NCBI RefSeq assembly: GCF_030272615.1
Contig: NC_081408.1
Coordinates: 406,758,889 to 406,822,888 of the forward strand
Reading direction: 5' to 3'
Origin: Cryptomeria japonica
Taxonomy: Eukaryota; Streptophyta; Pinopsida; Cupressales; Cupressaceae
DNA: 64,000 nt
Position numbers and translations under genes: made by a program. The notes beneath the pieces are model-generated. The model was given only the letters and a program-made list of their open reading frames with translations. It ran no database searches and was not told where the DNA came from. How positions within the stretch are numbered: the stretch's first letter is position 1; each line of letters opens with the position of its first letter. This document shows positions 11,015-20,634 of this stretch, piece by piece.

Positions 11015-12110
11015 TCCGGGGGGGCAAAGGACCTCATGAAATTTATACATCCTGTAAATGAGGCCCTGGTAAAGGAGGTAGGGCAACTTATCCCCATGCT
11101 TGGGGTCCATGGTGTCTTTAACAGAGCTTTCAATGGAATGCAGTAAATAAAAGGGCAGACAAAGCAAATCGTTATTGCAAAAATGAATCAGAAGGGGCAA
11201 ATGATAGTAGTAAAATACCTTGTGCATGCCCTCGAGAGTGAATTATTTCATCATCAAAAGGCAAATCATATTCCACGGGTGTTTAAGCTCTTCCCAAGCA
11301 AACCCACCCTGGAGTTTGACAGGTTCCTCACGATTGCGGAAGAAGTGTTTCAAGTCTTCGTTGTTGGCAACATGGCTAGTGTGCTTCGAACGTCGCCTAT
11401 CAAGGGCCAACTTCGTGGCTTGGGACATTGTTTCCTCAGAGACTTCGAAAGAAATGTCGCCCACTAAAACACGCCTCCCAGACTAAGACGAGGCAAAAGC
11501 AACCGAGAGCTTCTCATCATCGCCCTGCAAACATTCCAAAAAATCAGCGACCCCTCCTTCAACGTAGAAATTCTAGACCATGGGGTCATTCTTGAATTCA
11601 TCCACTTTGTTCGGTTCATAGCTAACTCTTTCACCCCCCATATCCTTCGCCAACAAAACTACTTTAGACATGAAAATATTTTCGCAGAGAAAATTGCAGA
11701 GACCCTTCAAGAAGCAAGCCGAGAAAAGACAATGGGAAGTGTGTGAGCCCGACGTCATTAAGTGAGACATGAAGTTGGGTGCATGGGAAAAATTTAAATC
11801 ACTTTTGGAAATGATTTCCTGGTTACGAGGCATGAAAAGCTAGCAAATACCGGCAGCAACCAACACGTTACCTTTCCAATCATACCTCATCATAATGCAG
11901 TAAGCCCAAAGGATTTTCCAACGAAGCAGCACGTCCTTCACCACCAGCTTGGCCAAATGAGTCACCACCACATCGGCATAAATCAAAGGAATATTCTCAT
12001 AATTTGAATTATGAAACCAACACCTCCGGACGACCCCAAGGGAAGAGAGGAGAGTAAGGAAAAAACTTGGCAATTGCTCAATTATTGATTGGAATTTTAG
12101 ATTTCTCTTC
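9695..12110 (-). pseudogene. Decayed ORF of unknown family with a LINE-like 3' tail
   Basis: Coding-like minus-strand blocks run 12,157-11,840, 11,833-11,573, 11,464-11,243, 11,227-10,622 and 10,625-10,122. Together they suggest a protein of about 600 residues. The first half is rich in aromatic and hydrophobic residues (LLRWKILWAYCIMMRYDW; LPFYLLHSIESSVKDT), by eye like the globular part of plant transposon-associated proteins. The second half is Ser/Pro-rich and then basic (RRSSRLAFKSLHKKNPYD). A (GA)n microsatellite lies inside the coding-like frame. The minus-strand 3' end near 9,700 has CTTTTTTAATAAAAAAC, like a LINE or retrocopy tail. Its upstream edge abuts the RNase H end of LINE B. 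No function is assigned; it could be a captured gene, another transposon ORF, or a retrocopy. Confidence 0.4.
10984..11013. repeat. (GA)n microsatellite
   Basis: About 14 GA dinucleotides in a row. In the minus-strand frame they would read as alternating Ser-Leu. Confidence 0.95.
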
Positions 12111-12430
12111 CTGAAGAAGTTAACATGGTTCGGGAGGGAATTATGGCTCCTCTGCATCTCAAACCAAAAACATTTAGGTCGAGGGCCGCCAGGGCATCCG
12201 CCACTCTATTGCCTTCCCTATAGACATGCATAATTTTGAACGAATCAAGCTTAGAGATGAGCCTTAGGGTGTCCTTGATGGTTCCCTCAATGTTCTGATT
12301 AAGCCTATTCCACCCTTTGACAACATCAATGATGAGCTTAGAGTCACCCTCAATATCCATAATCTCGATTCCCATGGTGAGGGTGAGATGGATTCCCTAG
12401 GCTAAGGCCAATGCTTCAGCCTGATTAGAG
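12097..12430 (-). pseudogene. LINE B C-terminal RNase H-like domain
   Basis: The clear part is IEGDSKLIIDVVKG (Asp of the second strand pair), then KIMHVYREGNRVADALAALDL, the HvxREGNxvAD signature of plant RNase H-like (RVT_3 type) domains. Upstream residues encoded near 12,430-12,375 fit the NQAEALAL helix. A C-terminal RNase H is common in plant L1 elements, where it removes the RNA strand after copying. Confidence 0.8.
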
Positions 12431-12659
12431 GAATGCCCATTCAGGTTGCCCACATAATCAGAAACAAGGGCCCTCAAATAGGTTCTAATAACCTCTCCAC
12501 AGTAGCCAGACCCCCCCTGCCAGCAACATCAAAGTTGAGTTTGAAATGGGTGGTCGGAGGGGACCAGACCATGCTTTGCCTTAGGAGTCTCTTAGAGCAG
12601 TCAACAAGAGAGAATGAGGGGAGGATGTTCCAACATCTAGCAATTTCCCAGTCCTAGGT

Positions 12660-13860
12660 AGAGGGAGTTTTGGAGGCCAGCCAGGTTTTAGAAACAGAGA
12701 TATTCTCAAGAATCAACTTTAGGAATTGAGCAAACACAGTTTCCATAGAGGCCTCTTTGTCCCTGAATATCATGTCATTCCTCTCCTTCCAGATACTCTA
12801 GCTCACATGAGGGGGGATCTGCTTCCACAGTTTTTGGATAAGGGGGTTGGATGAGGGACCTCAAAACTCCTAGGACAAACTTAACAAGTTGTCATTCATA
12901 ATCCAACAGATATTGAGCTTGATGTATACCATCCCCCAAAGCTCTCGAAAAAAGACACAGTGGAGAAAGAGACTTTCCTCATCATTTTTGCAAAGGATGC
13001 ATCTATTAGGTAATTGGAATTCCCGCTTGACCAAATTGGCTTGGATCAAAATTTTGATGAGGAGAGAAGTCCACCAAAAGAAATTGACCTTGGGGATGAG
13101 TTGGGGATTCTAGACCTCTTTCTAGATAGAGGTGTTATCAAGTTCTCTTAGAAATATTTTGTAGGCAGTTCTGATAGAGAAGTCCCCAGAAGCGTCCCAC
13201 TTCCAAATGAATCTATCTTCCCTAGGAGAAAGGGGGAGAAAGGTGTCAGCCAAGAGCTTCTGAAGCTCTCTAGCAGCAGGGAGGAGGAAGGGATGATCAA
13301 TGCAGCAGTCCTCCAAAGCCCTCCAAGTGTTGTTGATGAAATAATCACAAACCCTTTCTCCAAAGAAACTTTTGGTAGCATCTTGGAGCCTTCTAAGGGA
13401 GGGGGAGGAAGCAAGGGGATTCTCTCTCAACTAGCAATCCTCCCAGAAGAGAATATTACTTCCATTTCCACTAAGCCACCTTATACCATGGGATAAAGGG
13501 TCCCTACAACTCAAAATGTTGTTCCAAATTTTGGAACCCCTAGGGAGGCCCTCCTCTTTTAGAATAGAGGAAAAATCCCCATTACCTAGGTATTTAGCCC
13601 TGATGATCCTGCTCCAATCCGCATCCTTATTCAAAATCTTCCAGGGAGTTTTGGTCATAAGGGCCTTATTGAACCTGGAGATCTTGTGGGTTCCCAACCC
13701 ACCCATGGCCTTAGGGAGACAAACTGTGTCCCAGCCCACCAAAGCGAGCCTCTTCTTTTCTTCCATCCCCGTCCAAAGGAAATTATTTTGGATATTCTCT
13801 AGCTTAGCAGCCATAGCCGCAAAAATCTTAAAAAGGGAGAGGAAATACACGGGGATCCCC
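12660..13860 (-). pseudogene. LINE B RT C-terminal and zf-RVT region
   Basis: 13,850-13,431 encodes the typical post-RT segment (NNFLWTGMEEKKRLALVGWD, LPKAMGGLGTHKISRFNKAL). 13,430-13,122 encodes the zf-RVT lead-in (RFIWKWDASGDFSIRTAYKIF). The remaining part to 12,660 is broken but continues the zf-RVT pattern. This portion is thought to help bind the element RNA. Confidence 0.8.
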
Positions 13861-13987
13861 TAAAGGGAGGAGGAGAGCAGCTGCAATTTCCCAGCACTAC
13901 TAAGGAATCTACCTTTCCAACTAGCCAACTTCTTCTGCATTCTTTCAAGGATAGAGATCCAGAAGGAATTAGAGACATCTTTGACAG

Positions 13988-15440
13988 TCAAAGGGAGACC
14001 AAGGTAGGTGCTAGGGAGAGAGGCCCTTTGACAACCACGGATTCTGCAAACTTTATCTTGGAGTTGAACATGAGTGTGAAAGAAGTAAATGCTTCTCTTC
14101 TTATAGTTAATGTGTTGATTAGAGGTCTGAGCATAAGAGTTAAGAAAAGATTTTCAAGTCGTGGCTTCCAACACAGAGGAGATACCAAAGAGAATAGTGT
14201 CATCGACAAACTGTTGCAAAACATTAGGAGGCATCGTAGAGGTGGGTTTGATGCCCAGGAGAGCTCCTCTATTAACCATGGAGTTCAAATTAGAAGCCAA
14301 CACTTCAGCAAGGATGATGAAAAGGTAAGGGGAGAGAAGATCCCCTTGTCTCAGACCTCTGGAGGCCCTGAACTTCTCTAGGGGGCTCCCATTGAGAAGC
14401 ACAAAGTAGGTGACCATAGATATGCATTCCCTAATAAGTTTAATGAGTTTATCTCCAAACCCCATTGTCTTCAGAACTTTGAAGAGAAAGTTCTAGTTGA
14501 CTCTATCATAAGTCTTAGAGATATCAAGCTTGAGCACCATCCTCGGTTGATGGCACTTATCCACGGAATGAATTATCTCATTAGTACAGATGGTCGCATC
14601 AAGAATCTGTCTACTAGGGACAAAACCTTTCTAGGTAGGGCTAATCAGAGAGTCTAGGAAAGTTTTGAGCCTATTAACAAGAACTTTGTTGAAGATTTTA
14701 TAAATAGTTTTGCAAAGACTGATAGGGCGGAAGTCCTTGAGACCAGTCGCCTTCTGCACTTTAGGGACAAGGGCAATGAAGGTGTTATTGAGCTTGTTGA
14801 GAAGCCTTCTAGATCTGAAAAAATCCCTAGTGGCAAGAATAACATCAGGGCACACCACATCCCAGAAATCTTGGAAAAAAGTCGGGGGGAAACCATCAGG
14901 ACCCAGGGCTTTGAAGGAACCCATAGAAAAAACAACGGACTTGACTTCCTCCTCAGAAAAAGGGGCCAAAATGAGGTTGTTGTCTTCCATCGAGAGGGGG
15001 GGCAAGAGGTAGTTGAGAAGATCCTCCCCAGCAAGGGCCCCAGAGTGACCATCCTCCCTAAACAAAGTGGCAAAATAGTTAGTAGACAGTCTGCCCAAAC
15101 TGTCCTCATCTTTGACCTCTTGATTGTTATCATCCAAGAGGGAGGAGATGTGGTTTCTTCACCTGTGGATAATAGAAAATTTTTGAAAGAAAATTGTATT
15201 CTTCTCACCCTCTTTGAGCCGTTGTACCCGAGATTTATGTTTCCAGTAGAGTTCTTCTTTGTGGAAGTTCTTCTTCCATTTTTTACGGAGAGCAGCCTCC
15301 TCCATATGAGTAGCTTCAAGGAAGTCATCTTGATCAATGCGCTCTTGGATAACTATCAGTTTACTATTGAGATCCTTTTTTTGCCTAAAGATGTCCCCGA
15401 AGGCATATTTATTCCAACCCCAGACATTCCTTTTGATCAA
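13988..15440 (-). pseudogene. LINE B reverse transcriptase
   Basis: Motifs in order are LFREDGHSG and LNYLLPPLS (linker), FSEEEVKSVVFSMGSFKALGPDGFPPTFF, TFIALVPKVQKATGLKDFRPISLCKTIYKI, GSPLEKFRASRGLRQGDLLSPYLF and FVDDTILFG. The FVDD box carries both catalytic aspartates (usually FADD in plant L1). Open stretches are 15440-15159, 15137-14631 and 14465-14154; stops and frameshifts separate them. The longest plus-strand ORF here is an antisense shadow. Confidence 0.9.
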
Positions 15441-15449
15441 ATCGAGCTT

Positions 15450-15755
15450 CTAGGCAATCCAGAACATAGGTGTACCAGGGATGTAGGTGCTCCAGCATCT
15501 TTTGATGCAAACCTTGAACTCCGGATGAGAATTCCACAAAATTTCATACCTAAAAGGATAATTTTTCCTTACAGAATTCCTGGTGCTCCAAAGGAGAAGG
15601 GGGTTGTGATCAGAGACCGTTTTGGGGAGGGCTGTGAGCTTCAAGGAAGGACCAATTCCCCAATTGCCCGAGATGAGAAATCTATCAAGTCTGACCTGAA
15701 TAAGATCCTTTCCCTTCCTAAGATTGGACCAAGTGAATTTTTGCCCCGTTAGTTC
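15450..15755 (-). pseudogene. LINE B endonuclease, C-terminal part
   Basis: ELTGQKFTWSN continues precisely from NGLMDVEL on the other side of the LTR. LDRFLIS and VSDHNPLLL follow, the latter being the SDH motif of the APE endonuclease. The reading frame is intact across the junction when the LTR and one copy of the target duplication are ignored, which supports the insertion model. Confidence 0.85.
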
Positions 15756-16007
15756 TGTTGGAACCCTAAAATTTGCAATTTTTAGAATTCCAAATTCCAA
15801 GACAAGGAGGAAGAAAAATTGCTCCTTGTCTTGGAATTTGGAATTCTAAAAATTGCAAATTTTAGGGTTCCAACAGAACTAACGGGGCAAAAATTCACTT
15901 GGTCCAATCTTAGGAAGGGAAAGGATCTTATTCAGGTCAGACTTGATAGATTTCTCATCTCGGGCAATTGGGGAATTGGTCCTTCCTTGAAGCTCACTGC
16001 CCTCCCC
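15624..16007. repeat. 186-bp inverted duplication with 12-bp spacer
   Basis: The left arm (15,624-15,809) and right arm (15,822-16,007) are reverse complements with one visible mismatch. The spacer is GAAGAAAAATTG. The left arm spans LINE B sequence, the TSD and the first 54 bases of the solo LTR. The right arm repeats all of that in inverted form, inside the LTR. It must therefore have formed after the LTR insertion. Confidence 0.95.
15751..15755. repeat. Target site duplication AGTTC, left copy
   Basis: Five bases of LINE B directly before the LTR TG terminus; the matching copy is at 17,187-17,191. Confidence 0.85.
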
Positions 16008-17186
16008 GAAAAGGTACAAGTAATATATTTTATATTTGTTGCACAATATGAAACCATAACATAAACACAATAATGGGCATAAAAAATGGAGTGTGAAGCA
16101 CCAAAGGGGGTATTTACATCATTTAAAGACCATTTATCCATTATATACCCATAAAATAGCCTTAAAATACCTCTAATATGCCTAAACAACTTGTAAAGTG
16201 ACAATTAATTACATAAACTAAGGCAATTTCGGGATTTGGAATTATTTTTATTTAAAAGGGGGGTGTCTTTTCACCCAAAGGGGTATGAAAACCATTCAAA
16301 CACATATATATGTGTGATGTAAAATGTAAAAAAGAAAAAAAAAGAATAGAGATAGAAGAGGTGGAGGCAATTTTGTACTTTTAAACTTTTTATCAAAAAT
16401 AACCAGTTGCATTTTCTTTCTCATATGTGCTGAGAGTTAACATATTTTTAGAAGGAAGTTGCTTATGATATTATCTAAAAGTGGATAAGGTTATTCGTGT
16501 TCTTCCAGTAAAATTTTGTGTTTTATATTGTAGATTTGGATCAAAAAGATTTACTCGCGAATTGTAATTGTTCCTTGTATTTCTTCCTTGGATGGTCTCT
16601 TAAAAGTTAGGGTTAAATTCATTCAAGCACTTTACAATATAGACATTGAAGTAGAGCTCATAAGAAACAGTAACTGACAGACTCATCGAGAGGTGGTGGG
16701 ATTAAAAACTGTCTCATAAGTTTACACAATAAGTCCTGAAGAAATATAAGACTCTGTAGCCCAAATAAGAGGAAAGGCACTGGTCATTTGTAAACAAACC
16801 CTTTAACCATACCAATTACCCTTTACTTTTAAGCTTTAGGATTAGTAGAGTAGGTATAGTAAGGTAATTTAGCCAAAGTGTAACATATATACCTTTGTAA
16901 GATACATAGATCAATACACACATCTGAAATCAATCTGTTTGAGAAACTTATGCCATTCTGAGACTAGGAGATATCAGATTAAGACACTAAATCTGCTATA
17001 AAAAGCATTAGTTGAAGGAACAACTAGTGAGTAGGTATACCCGCCTAGGTCTTGCAGAACCTAAAGTGAGAGAGTTAGTAACCAAATAGGTTCACTCTAT
17101 AAGTTGGCCAAGTCAATTGGAGGGTTTGATCATAGGAGTTGGCATTTCCTTAGAACCCATCCAATCTGTTGATTTGAGACCCAACA
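15756..17186 (+). mobile_element. Solo LTR of a Tat-related element inside LINE B
   Basis: The sequence starts TGTTGG and ends CCCAACA, and is flanked by AGTTC on both sides. Its last 740 bases (16,447-17,186) align closely with the R/U5 part of the 2.17-kb LTRs at 42,991 and 51,855, in plus orientation. The first part is unrelated to their U3 and includes the right arm of a large inverted duplication. No internal region or second LTR is present, so unequal recombination between two LTRs is the likely origin. Confidence 0.85.
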
Positions 17187-17191
17187 AGTTC
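17187..17191. repeat. Target site duplication AGTTC, right copy
   Basis: Five bases directly after the LTR CA terminus, equal to the left copy. Skipping one copy plus the LTR rejoins the LINE B reading frame. Confidence 0.85.
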
Positions 17192-17707
17192 CACATCCAT
17201 TAACCCATTCCTACCAATGAAGTCGGCAAGATCAGTCATGCTATCAAAGTAGTGCGGGAGGCCCCCCAACTTCTCAGAGGGGAACAGAGGAGAGTTGAAA
17301 TCACCCGCGATCAACCAGTGGGAATTGGCATTATTTTGTGTTAGAGCAGTTATGTCATTCCAGAGATTTAGTCTACCTGACCTGACATTGGGGGCATATA
17401 CATTAATGAGAAGGCAGGAGTCCATCAGGGAAGAGAGTTTAGAGACCAAAAGGTTGGCAGAGGAGGAGAGAAGACTGCTAGATAAATGGGAGGGGTCCCA
17501 CATGGTAACCAAGCCAACAGAGGCTCCAGTAGCATCACTGATAACGAACTTAGCACCAGACCAAATTTTTCTAGCAACAAGGGAAAAGGAAGACATAGAC
17601 ATCTTAACTTCTTGGAGGAGAAGGATCATAATTTTATTTTCAAAAATACAATTCTTAAGAGCATATTGTTTTTGGGGGTTGTTGAGGCCCCTCATATTCC
17701 ATGAGAG
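17192..17707 (-). pseudogene. LINE B endonuclease, N-terminal part
   Basis: The open stretch begins at Met-Arg-Gly-Leu-Asn-Asn-Pro. The codons just before it read KVLSWN, so the canonical SWNxRGLNNPQK start of plant L1 endonucleases is present but lies upstream of the first Met and just downstream of an in-frame TAA. Further motifs are LLLQEVK (catalytic Glu), LINVYAPN and IAGDFNSPL. The domain stops exactly at the LTR insertion point and resumes at 15,755. Confidence 0.8.
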
Positions 17708-18330
17708 GACCTTCGTTTCTTACCTTTCATGGACGTATCCCTTGTTGCTTCCTTATGTCTCGATAGTCTCTGCAATGGTCGGCCCGCTTTAAGGTCTGTC
17801 CCCACATCAGGCTTTGCATTCCTAGTTTTGCGTCTCTGAGTAATCCAACCCTCATCAACAGGAGTCTTGTAATCGTTGGATGAAGCACCAAGTACACCAA
17901 GAGAGGGGATACCCTGGTGTGGAGTGGGATGAGTTAACACCGTCGGGGAGCGAGCCATCTCCGGGGCAAGAATGGGCCCCCTCGCAATCTCACCATCTTC
18001 CAATTGATCAACCGGTGAAACCGAGCTGGCCAACAGGGAGATGCATTGTTCCTTCAAGGCCGACTTAGAGGCATCGTCCACATTCTTTGCAGGAGATTTG
18101 AGAAGGTTGATAATACTCTCAGCAAAGGGATACTCTTCCATAATCGGGTCATCAACTGCTGGGGGAGGTAGATTCGGGCCAAAAGTAGGAGCCACAACAT
18201 GCCCCACTATTGGGCCATTATGCTTGGGAGGAACATTTGGCATAGGACATTCATCCAGGGCCAGGACCTTAAGCTTAAGAGGCAAGGGAGTCGGAGCGTT
18301 GCATTGAGAAATAATATGATTGGTAGACAC
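17692..18330 (-). pseudogene. LINE B ORF1, C-terminal part
   Basis: An open 212-codon stretch rich in Pro, Ser and charged residues ends with a basic tail (KGKKRRSSHGI). It overlaps the start of ORF2 by a few bases. In plant L1 elements the ORF1 C-terminus is low-complexity and follows DUF4283 and CCHC domains. Those N-terminal domains are not found upstream, so the copy is probably 5'-truncated. The assignment rests mainly on position. Confidence 0.55.
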
Positions 18331-18340
18331 ATTTGGTTCT

Positions 18341-19688
18341 TCATCTAATTTTCATTAGCAAATATGTCATTATTTATTTTTATTGAGATCGGGATACATC
18401 AAGCTAATAAATAATTTTTTTCCTTGTGATTCGAACATAAATACAATAAGAAGAAAGCATATCACTTTGTTTATCACTTGAAATATTGTGTCAAATGTCA
18501 AACAATCTATTGGAGTTGCAATTAGTGGTCAGTTTTAAGGAATTTCTCATTTCTTCTTTTGTCATATGGGTCCAAAAGTTAGAGAAGTCAACTCAATAAT
18601 AATCCTTACTATAATAATATTGTTTGTAGCTCATAGACAAGGACTATTTTAGATGTTGTAATTCCTTAGAAACACAACTATAAGGGTACATCGTTTTATG
18701 CATAGATTTTTTCTCCTTAATGGTTAATTGGTATGTTTCTTGAATATCATATGGATACTTGCAATTTCTTAATGATGGGGATGGTGAAAGCATTTAGATT
18801 ACTTTATAAATGTTGAATATACATAAGGTGATAGGAATTATTGCTTGTATAGGAGTAGAGATTGTATAGTAAGTTTATATTAAGTAGGCAACAATGTTAG
18901 GTCTTGTCCTTCTATGTTTTAATGGTCTTACCTCTCCTTTCCAATCTTATGCATTCCTCGTTCATCTTTGAAAACTTATTAGTTGACTACTGTATGATTG
19001 ATCCAATAAAAGTAATGATATGATTCGTCATTTTGATCATGTATCTAATAATCTATTGACCTTGTGTTGAATATCTAGACTAGTATATAGCTTGCAGGTG
19101 CAGGTATGGAAAGAAAGGCAAATACGTAACAGAGAATTGCTAGAGCAACTTGAGTGCAAAGAAGTTACATTTATTTGTAATAAGAACATTTATGTTATTG
19201 TATAAAATTTAATCTTGGTTGGAATGATAACCTGCTATATTTACCTATTGCTTGTAGTTTTACAAATACATTATATTATGATATAAAAATGTATATTGCA
19301 ATTGTATTATGTTTGGTGTAATTTATTTATGTTTTGTTGTATCTCTCAAGTGTCTACATTATAGGCATTGCAGTTCCATTTAAATGTTTTGTTAAATGTG
19401 TTTAACGTTAAAAAATTTGTTAGTGTTGTGTTATGTACACTTGGATAAAAAGTGGGCATGACACATTGTATCTCAACTTTATTTTCATAGATCCATATTA
19501 TTTTTATCACCTTTGGCAGTGCTTTAGAGTCATTTCTGATATATATGGTGGCTTTAGCGATTGGCGTTTTTAATAGAAGTTTGCAGTGGTCATGACTTTG
19601 CCAGATCCGTGTTTGGCACTGCAACTGTTATCTTCTTGTGGAGTCATGTGAGGTCACTTCAATTTTCTACTATAAATCTGCACGCAGC
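18341..19688. other. AT-rich DNA, nothing recognised
   Basis: No coding stretch or element end was identified on either strand. Confidence 0.5.
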
Positions 19689-19760
19689 TTGTAACAGCCC
19701 CTACGTGAGCTGCTACACCCCACGTATAGCCTTATAAAAGGCTACGTGAGGACTAAAAAA
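19689..19760 (+). promoter_or_regulatory. TATA-containing imperfect palindrome, possible degraded LTR start
   Basis: The sequence starts TGTAACAGCC and holds TTATAAAAGG flanked by the arms TAGCC and GGCTA, plus repeated CTACGTGAG blocks on either side. It could be the U3/promoter of a decayed LTR belonging to the gag-pol remnant downstream. However, it does not match the 3' LTR at 29,064 and no PBS follows, so the assignment is weak. Confidence 0.3.
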
Positions 19761-19779
19761 CCTCACCTCTTACTTTTTA

Positions 19780-20285
19780 TTTCCTATTTTTAGATTTTAG
19801 TTTTTAATTAATTTAGATTTCTTTAATTAGTTTAATTAATTTAGTTTTTAATTAATTTTTAATATAAATTAAATTAATTTAGATTAGATTTGTTTTTTAA
19901 ATTAGATATTTAATTAGTTTTTAATTAGTTTTTTAATTTTGTTAATTTAGATTTTTTAATTAGATTTTTAATTTCGTTAATTTAGATTTTTTTTAATTAG
20001 ATTTTAACCTATGTTAATTAGATCAGATTGTTGATTAATTATTTAATTAGAATAGTTTTTTAATATTTATTAATTCGATTAATCTTTAGTTTTTTGGTTA
20101 ATTAGATTTTTTTTTAATTCTAGTTAATTTGATTAGTCTTTAATTTTTTGTTAATTAGATTAGTCTATAATTTTTGCTAATTAGATTAATCTTTAATTTT
20201 GGTTAATTAGATTAGTTTTTAATTTAGATTTTAATTAGACTGGTTAATTTTTTGTTAATTAGATTAGTTAGTTTTTTTATTTTCA
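19780..20285. repeat. Degenerate TTAATTAGATT low-complexity array
   Basis: About 500 bases consist of variants of TTAATTAGATTTTTAATT with interruptions. It resembles an expanded AT-rich minisatellite. Confidence 0.8.
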
Positions 20286-20634
20286 GACCTAGAGTATCCT
20301 TAGTCCTTGCATCAAACATCATTCATCCTCATGTCTCATTTAGGGTTTAGCTACACATCACTTTCCTATCGTATAGATCACATTTTTTGCATTAATCCTT
20401 TAGTAAATTCCCATCTCAATCATATCACATAGATTGCATTGATCCTTATCATATCCCAATCTCACCTTCCAATAACATAGTTTGCACCTTAATTTGTGCA
20501 TTGATCCTTAGTTACATCCTAATCTCACTCATATCATATAGTTTCCCCTTTGCACTTTAGGGTTTGCATCATACCTTGAGTCTCATTCATCATCATATCC
20601 ATAAACCTTAGGTCAAAGATCAGAACAATCGCCT

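Larger units (their letters stand above)
12097..18340 (-). mobile_element. LINE B, plant L1-type element split by a solo LTR
   Basis: On the minus strand the order is the ORF1 C-terminus (18,330-17,692), endonuclease (17,707-17,192 and 15,755-15,450), RT (about 15,440-13,990), the RT C-terminal region with zf-RVT (about 13,860-12,660) and an RNase H-like domain (12,430-12,097). This is the usual order in plant L1 elements. The element lacks the ORF1 N-terminus upstream of 18,330 and is interrupted by an LTR at 15,756-17,186. Many stops and frameshifts make it inactive. Its 3' boundary is not clear; the unknown ORF at 9.7-12.1 kb follows directly. Confidence 0.85.

Noticed and set aside
14871-15752. 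A 293-codon plus-strand open frame, the longest on that strand in the region
   Set aside because: It is exactly antisense to the LINE B endonuclease/RT, whose motifs are unmistakable on the minus strand; the plus frame has no recognisable domain.
16010-16446. Possible separate insertion between the inverted repeat and the LTR R/U5
   Set aside because: No terminal repeats or target duplication were found; it is more simply the remaining U3 of the solo LTR.
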